A stretch of DNA of 64,000 nucleotides from Planctomycetota bacterium (GTDB lineage: Bacteria > Planctomycetota > Phycisphaerae > Phycisphaerales > UBA1924). Numbering within the stretch: position 1 is the first letter of the stretch; the number at the start of each line of letters is the position of its first letter. The stretch lies in contig RFGH01000079.1 of assembly GCA_003696675.1 (NCBI GenBank), positions 1-64,000 of the forward strand, given 5' to 3'. The translations under genes and the position numbers were made by a program. Below are positions 56,415-64,000 of the stretch, piece by piece. The notes below the pieces were generated by a model. That model was given only the letters and a program-made list of their open reading frames with translations. It was not told where the DNA came from and made no database searches.

Positions 56415-57401
56415 TTGCCCACAACGCTGACCATCACGCCGCCCGATGACTTCGATCTGGCGCGGGATGTCTGCTCCTACGGGTATTTCCTGCTCGAGCC
56501 GAACCACTGGGACCCGGACAGTGCGACGCTGGCCCGGGTGCTGGATCTGGAGGGCGGCGCTGCCGGCGTCGTGATTGTCCAACAGCCCGGTGGGACGCTG
56601 CGTGCGCGGTTCGATCGCTCCCTTGATCGGCGGGAACAGGCCGAGGCCCGGTCGCAGATCACCCGCATGCTCGCGCTGGATGTGAGCGCGTCCGAAGTGG
56701 CCGAGTTCCACTCCGTCGATCCGCGGTGGAAGAAGTCCGGGCGTGGGCGGCTGTTCCGCTCGCCCACCCTGTTCGAGGATGTCATCAAGACGGTGACAAG
56801 CTGCAATGTCGCGTGGCCCAGCACGATCACCATGAATCGTCGGCTCTGCGAGGTGATGGGCCGCCCGTGCCCGTCCGGCCCGCGGGCGTTCCCGACGGCT
56901 CGCAAGCTCGCGCGTGCCAAGCCGGAGACCCTGAGGGCTAGATGCCGCGTCGGCTATCGCGACGCCCGTATGGTCGAGTTGGCGAAGCTCTTCGTCAGGG
57001 GCGAGATCGACGAGTCGTGGCTGGCCGACCCCGCGACCGACGACGAGGCCGTGTTCAAGTTTCTCAAGTCCCTGCCGGGTATCGGCCCGTACGCGGCCGG
57101 CAACATCATGCAGCTGCTCGGGCGATACTCGCGGCTGGCCATCGATACCGAGTCCTTCCGGCACGCGCGGACGGTCCTGGGTATGGACGGGAGCGATGCC
57201 GAGCTGACCAGGGCGTTGCACGCTCACTACGACCCGTTCGGTCGGCACCGTTTCCGCAGCTACTGGTTCGAACTGTGGGACTACTACGAGTCCCGCAAAG
57301 GCCCGGCGCACACATGGGACAAGCACACGACCGGCACGACCTTCACCGCGACCAGGCTGAATGCCGCCCCCGAACGGAAACGCCCCGGTCGCTCCGGCTG
57401 A
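56415..57401 (+). CDS. HhH-GPD DNA glycosylase (OGG1/AlkA-like)
   Basis: The 328-residue protein has the helix-hairpin-helix LPGIGPYAAGNIMQLLGRYSRLAIDTESFRH, where the Asp in AIDTE is the catalytic acid of the superfamily. DVIKTVTSCNVAWPSTITMNRRLCEVMG and RARCRVGYRDARMVELAKL resemble the OGG1/AlkA core; the lysine that would make it bifunctional lies normally before GPD in OGG1 and I cannot identify it. It would excise damaged bases. The start is TTG, three bases after the amidotransferase stop; no ATG/GTG start exists until the core begins (near 56670), so TTG is the best choice. Downstream is a hairpin shared with carB. Confidence 0.85.
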   Translation: MPTTLTITPPDDFDLARDVCSYGYFLLEPNHWDPDSATLARVLDLEGGAAGVVIVQQPGGTLRARFDRSLDRREQAEARSQITRMLALDVSASEVAEFHSVDPRWKKSGRGRLFRSPTLFEDVIKTVTSCNVAWPSTITMNRRLCEVMGRPCPSGPRAFPTARKLARAKPETLRARCRVGYRDARMVELAKLFVRGEIDESWLADPATDDEAVFKFLKSLPGIGPYAAGNIMQLLGRYSRLAIDTESFRHARTVLGMDGSDAELTRALHAHYDPFGRHRFRSYWFELWDYYESRKGPAHTWDKHTTGTTFTATRLNAAPERKRPGRSG

Positions 57402-57416
57402 TGTTCAGCAGAAACA

Positions 57417-57446
57417 CCGGGCGATTCCGTGTCCGGAACCGCCCGG
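57417..57446 (-). terminator. hairpin between the glycosylase and carB genes
   Basis: A 12-base stem (57417-57428 with 57435-57446, one A-C mismatch on plus, a G-U pair on minus) around GTGTCC. On the minus strand it is followed by TGTTTCTG, so it can end the carB transcript 168 bases after the stop. On the plus strand there is no U-run. Confidence 0.5.
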
Positions 57447-57613
57447 CGGTGTGTACCGCCCGGAGTGGGAGGAAAGCCCGGGCGAGAGAAGGGAGCTAAC
57501 CGTTCAGAGTGCTGGACCCCAGAATGACGCGGAAAGATATCCGTCCGCTCGAAGACGCCGGATAAACGATGCGTCAAACCTTCGCGTCGATTCGGTTCAG
57601 GCGTGGGCGATGA

Positions 57614-61357
<3,744 letters not shown>

Positions 61358-61696
61358 GTCGTCGCCCTTTCCGCCCGATCCCCGGGTCGGTTTGCCGACC
61401 GCGCCGGAATCGGGCCCGTCCGGACCGGCGCAAATCCCAAGAGCATAGTCCGTCCCCTGCCAAGATCCACGCCGAGCCGGCACGCGGGGGAAGTTTGAGT
61501 CCGGTGCTTCTGACTCAGCTTTGGATGTGCGGGTCCTGTTAGTGGGGCACTCTTCCACCCAGAAGAAGGGGGGAGGTCGACGCAGCACGCGCTTTCGTAT
61601 CGCATCCTTAAGGACTGCCACGAATCAAAGGAAGTGGACCTGTCCAAGGGCCGAACGAGGGGTGTCCACTCTGTCACCCACCAAGGAGATGTTCCC
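61358..61696. other. 339-base divergent intergenic region between carB and the PDC-sensor gene
   Basis: No RNA gene or ORF of interest. On the minus strand TATGCT lies about 85 bases before the carB start and could be its -10 box, giving a long leader where attenuation is possible but no peptide or clear pairing was found. On the plus side AGTGGAC (61633) and GTCCACT (61664) form a seven-base stem just before the ribosome-binding site AAGGAG at 61683-61688. Confidence 0.5.
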
Positions 61697-62305
61697 ATGC
61701 TCCCGCTGACCACTCTCGCCATCGTGTTCGCCGGCTCGCTCGGCGAGACCCCCGCCCCCGTTCAGGAGTAAGTCACCACCCAGGTGGTGCCCTATCTCGC
61801 GTCGCTCGATGAGCTGACCAGCGAGCTGAATGCCGCAAACGCCGCACGCGCCGATTGGTCGGGCTACTCCGACGACTGGAAGGCCTGGTCGCCCACCGAC
61901 GCCGAGGCGAACAAGACCTCGTACAACTACGGCGAGTACCTCTGGTCCGCTCGCAAGGACAAGGCCTTTCGCGCCCTGCACACCGACACCGCGGCATCCA
62001 AGGCACTCAAGAAGTTCCAGGAAGCCTCGGCTGGTCGGATCGCCGAGTTCTTCGTGACCGACGCCAAGGGAGGCAATGTCTGCCAGACCGCGCTGACCAG
62101 CGACTGGTTCCAGGGCGACGAGGAGAAGTTCACCGCCGTCGCGAACAGGCCCGCCGACGCCCCTGACCGCAAGTCGCCGTTCTATGCGGAGCCCAAGCGT
62201 GACGACACGGTCGGCCAGACCGGAATCCAAGTGAGCATCCCGCTCTTCGACGGCGAGAAGTTCATCGGGGTCGCTGTCGCGCTGGTGATCGTCGAGAAGC
62301 TCTGA
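61697..62305 (+). pseudogene. PDC-sensor-domain exported protein interrupted by an in-frame TAA
   Basis: AAGGAG at 61683-61688 and an ATG at 61697 open MLPLTTLAIVFAGSLGETPAPVQE, a likely signal peptide, then TAA at 61769-61771. The same frame goes on from 61772 (VTTQVVPYLASLDELTSELNAANAARADW) to a stop at 62303-62305. The second part is a single PDC/Cache sensor domain with RIAEFFVTDAKGGNVCQTALTSDWFQGDE and TVGQTGIQVSIPLFDGEKFIGVAVAL, as in small secreted sensor proteins. A single base change would restore a 202-residue protein. It may be a recent pseudogene, readthrough, a sequencing error, or restart at the GTG 61784 giving a cytoplasmic form. It sits just before a chemoreceptor gene. Confidence 0.75.
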
Positions 62306-62381
62306 CTCAATCCCATTGCCGCGCTGGCCAACTGCCGGCGCGGTGGCTTTCGCGTCCTGTTGGCCACATTTGGAGTATCCA

Positions 62382-64000
62382 ATGCTCGGCATCGCTACCT
62401 GGTTCCGCGGCATCCGCGCCCGCATCCTTCTCGTCTTGGCGGCCCCGCTGGCGGCGTTGGTGATCGTGCAGGTGATCGGAGCCACCTCGTTGCGGGCGGT
62501 GGACGAACGCGTCGGTTCGCTGGTCGAGACCAATATCCCCGGCGTGGTACTCTCCTACGAGATCGAGCTGGCCGCCCGGCAGATGCTGATGGTCACGCAG
62601 GAGGCGTTGCTGGACTACGACCCCGACTCCCGCGGGCGTAAGCTCGAGCGGGCGCGTGCGGCTTCCCAGAGCCTGGCGGAGAACTTCGATTCGCTGGCTG
62701 GGATGGATCTCTCTGAACGCTCGTCCCAGCTGTTGCCGAAGCTCCGCAGCACCGGTGACGATCTGGTAAGCGTGCTGGCTCCGGTGTGGGACTACCTGTC
62801 CCGCAACACGATGCTCGCGAATGAAGAAGCGCAAGCCATCTTGGAGAACGAGGTCCCGGCCAAGGTGGCGGCGCTGGACGAGCAGTTCGAGGTGTTCGCG
62901 GGGGTCCGTGACGAGTCGATCGATCAGGCCGCGTCCGAAGCTTCGGCGAGCTTGGCGTCGTTCTCGCGCGTCTCGCTGCTGGCGACGATCATCGCGCTGG
63001 CGGTTTCCGGCACGCTTGGACTATTCCTCGCCAACCGGCTCGCCGGGCGGATCAACATGATCTCGCGCCGTGTCCGAGAGATCGCGGCCGGCCACGGGCG
63101 CCTGGAGGACCGGCGCATCGGCTGGCGGGATTCGACCGAGCTCGGTTCGTTGGTCGAGGCCTTCGACGCTTTCTGCGAGACCGTCACGGGCATTGTCAAC
63201 CGCTTCGATGAGGCGGCCCGGGAAGTCTCTAGCGTGGGCAACGACCTCGCCGCTGCTTCGACCGAAATGACCGCGTCGCTCGCCGAGCAGGCGGAGCAGG
63301 TGAGCGACATCTCCGAGTCGACCGAATCGATGGCATCGCAGGCCAGTGAAGCCGCGGAAGCCGCCCGGCATGCCGCGGAAGCATCCTCCCACGCCCGCGA
63401 GGCGGCGGTCGAAGGGCGCGACACGCTCGCCCGGCTGATCGAGAGCATGGATTCCACCCGCGCCGCCGTGTCCGATGGCGCGGCCAGCGTCACCGAGCTG
63501 GGACGCCGGAGCGAGGAGATCGGCCAGATCATCCAGGTCATCGACGAGATCGCCGAGCAGACCAACCTGCTCGCGCTCAACGCCGCCATCGAGGCGGCCC
63601 GCGCCGGCGAGCACGGACGCGGCTTCGCCGTCGTCGCCGACGAGGTCCGCAAGCTCGCCGAACGCACCCAGCAGGCGACCGAGCAGGTCACGGCGACCGT
63701 GCGCGAGATTCAGGCCGGCACCCGTACCGCCGTCGGCCTGATGGACCGCGGCACCGGGCTGGCCGAGTCCGGCGTGCAACTCAGCCGGGGCACCTCCGCC
63801 GCCATCGAGCGCATCTTCGCAGAGGTCCGCCGCTCGGCCGAGCGGATCGAGGATGTGTCCTCGGTGCTCGACCAGAACCGCGCCCTCTCCGACGCGATCC
63901 GCCAGCGGACCGGCACCATTTCCAGCGCCGCCGGCCAGCAGGCCCAGGTGTCGGAGGAGACCAGCCGCTACGCGAACACGCTCAGCGACAAGGCGGTCGA
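62382..64000 (+). CDS. methyl-accepting chemotaxis protein, cut by the window end
   Basis: The visible 539 residues start [33 protein letters not shown] with a first membrane helix (about 13-33). A periplasmic four-helix-type domain runs from about 35 to 195, the second membrane helix is [24 protein letters not shown], and a HAMP domain follows ([17 protein letters not shown]). The cytoplasmic signalling tip is present: [50 protein letters not shown], the site that binds CheW and CheA. The gene continues past 64000. GGAG at 62372-62375 precedes the ATG. It follows the broken PDC-sensor gene by 76 bases, so the two may have worked together. Confidence 0.92.
   Translation, partial: MLGIATWFRGIRARILLVLAAPLAALVIVQVIGATSLRAVDERVGSLVETNIPGVVLSYEIELAARQMLMVTQEALLDYDPDSRGRKLERARAASQSLAENFDSLAGMDLSERSSQLLPKLRSTGDDLVSVLAPVWDYLSRNTMLANEEAQAILENEVPAKVAALDEQFEVFAGVRDESIDQAASEASASLASFSRVSLLATIIALAVSGTLGLFLANRLAGRINMISRRVREIAAGHGRLEDRRIGWRDSTELGSLVEAFDAFCETVTGIVNRFDEAAREVSSVGNDLAAASTEMTASLAEQAEQVSDISESTESMASQASEAAEAARHAAEASSHAREAAVEGRDTLARLIESMDSTRAAVSDGAASVTELGRRSEEIGQIIQVIDEIAEQTNLLALNAAIEAARAGEHGRGFAVVADEVRKLAERTQQATEQVTATVREIQAGTRTAVGLMDRGTGLAESGVQLSRGTSAAIERIFAEVRRSAERIEDVSSVLDQNRALSDAIRQRTGTISSAAGQQAQVSEETSRYANTLSDKAV

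Overview
This is a GC-rich bacterial chromosome segment, most likely from the Planctomycetota and probably the class Phycisphaerae. The taxonomic call is an inference. It rests on a prepilin-like secreted protein with a [16 protein letters not shown] leader and an H-x(9)-D-like motif, a DUF58/BatA/von Willebrand/coiled-coil operon that also carries a secreted squalene-cyclase-fold protein, and mur genes sitting in a small cluster away from a full dcw operon. GluRS, GlnRS and AsnRS are all encoded here, so direct charging of tRNA-Gln and tRNA-Asn is expected. No tRNA, rRNA, CRISPR array, transposase or integrase was found.

Layout. 1-4.5 kb: end of queA, then overlapping murE-murF-mraY (peptidoglycan precursor synthesis). 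4.5-8.5 kb: pdxH, a long-tailed dnaB, a TM2 protein and pfkA. 8.6-20.5 kb: seven tightly packed plus-strand genes (DUF58, BatA-like, vWA with amidotransferase-like domain, a 1177-residue membrane coiled-coil protein, a small Ser/Gln-rich exported protein, a squalene-cyclase-fold exported protein, an exported NPCBM-like protein). 20.5-22.3 kb: two related perfect palindromes, a RecA-like ATPase gene and nested inverted repeats. 22.3-26 kb: an unusual hydrolase/membrane/ATP-grasp fusion overlapping rlmN. 26-35.5 kb: prepilin-like protein, asnS, exported metallopeptidase, an acidic tail-anchored protein, rsmE, a second squalene-cyclase-fold protein, an M32 carboxypeptidase and a small membrane protein. 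35.5-43.3 kb: two class V aminotransferases bracketing two S9 peptidases. 43.5-50.7 kb: an EF-G paralogue, gltX, an old yellow enzyme and glnS. 50.9-54 kb: PqiA-like, MCE, PfkB kinase and methyltransferase genes. 54-57.4 kb: HtrA-like protease, glutamine amidotransferase and HhH-GPD glycosylase. 57.6-64 kb: carB with an unusual insertion, a PDC-sensor gene broken by an in-frame stop, and the start of a chemoreceptor gene cut by the window end.

Expression signals fall into two classes. Many genes have a TANNNT hexamer 5-9 bases before the start codon and no Shine-Dalgarno, which suggests leaderless mRNAs. Others have a GGAGG-like site and a longer leader. Genes inside operons overlap by 1-14 bases. 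Purine/pyrimidine skew of the plus strand changes sign near 19-20 kb and again near 55.6 kb whatever the gene strand, which could mean that the middle 35 kb was inverted.

The most interesting items are the palindrome pair with compensatory base changes, the hydrolase/membrane/ATP-grasp fusion, the SSB-like acidic tip on DnaB, the seven-gene von Willebrand/coiled-coil operon without a visible MoxR ATPase, the in-frame TAA in the PDC-sensor gene, and the leaderless-promoter pattern. All calls come from reading the sequence; no database search was run.
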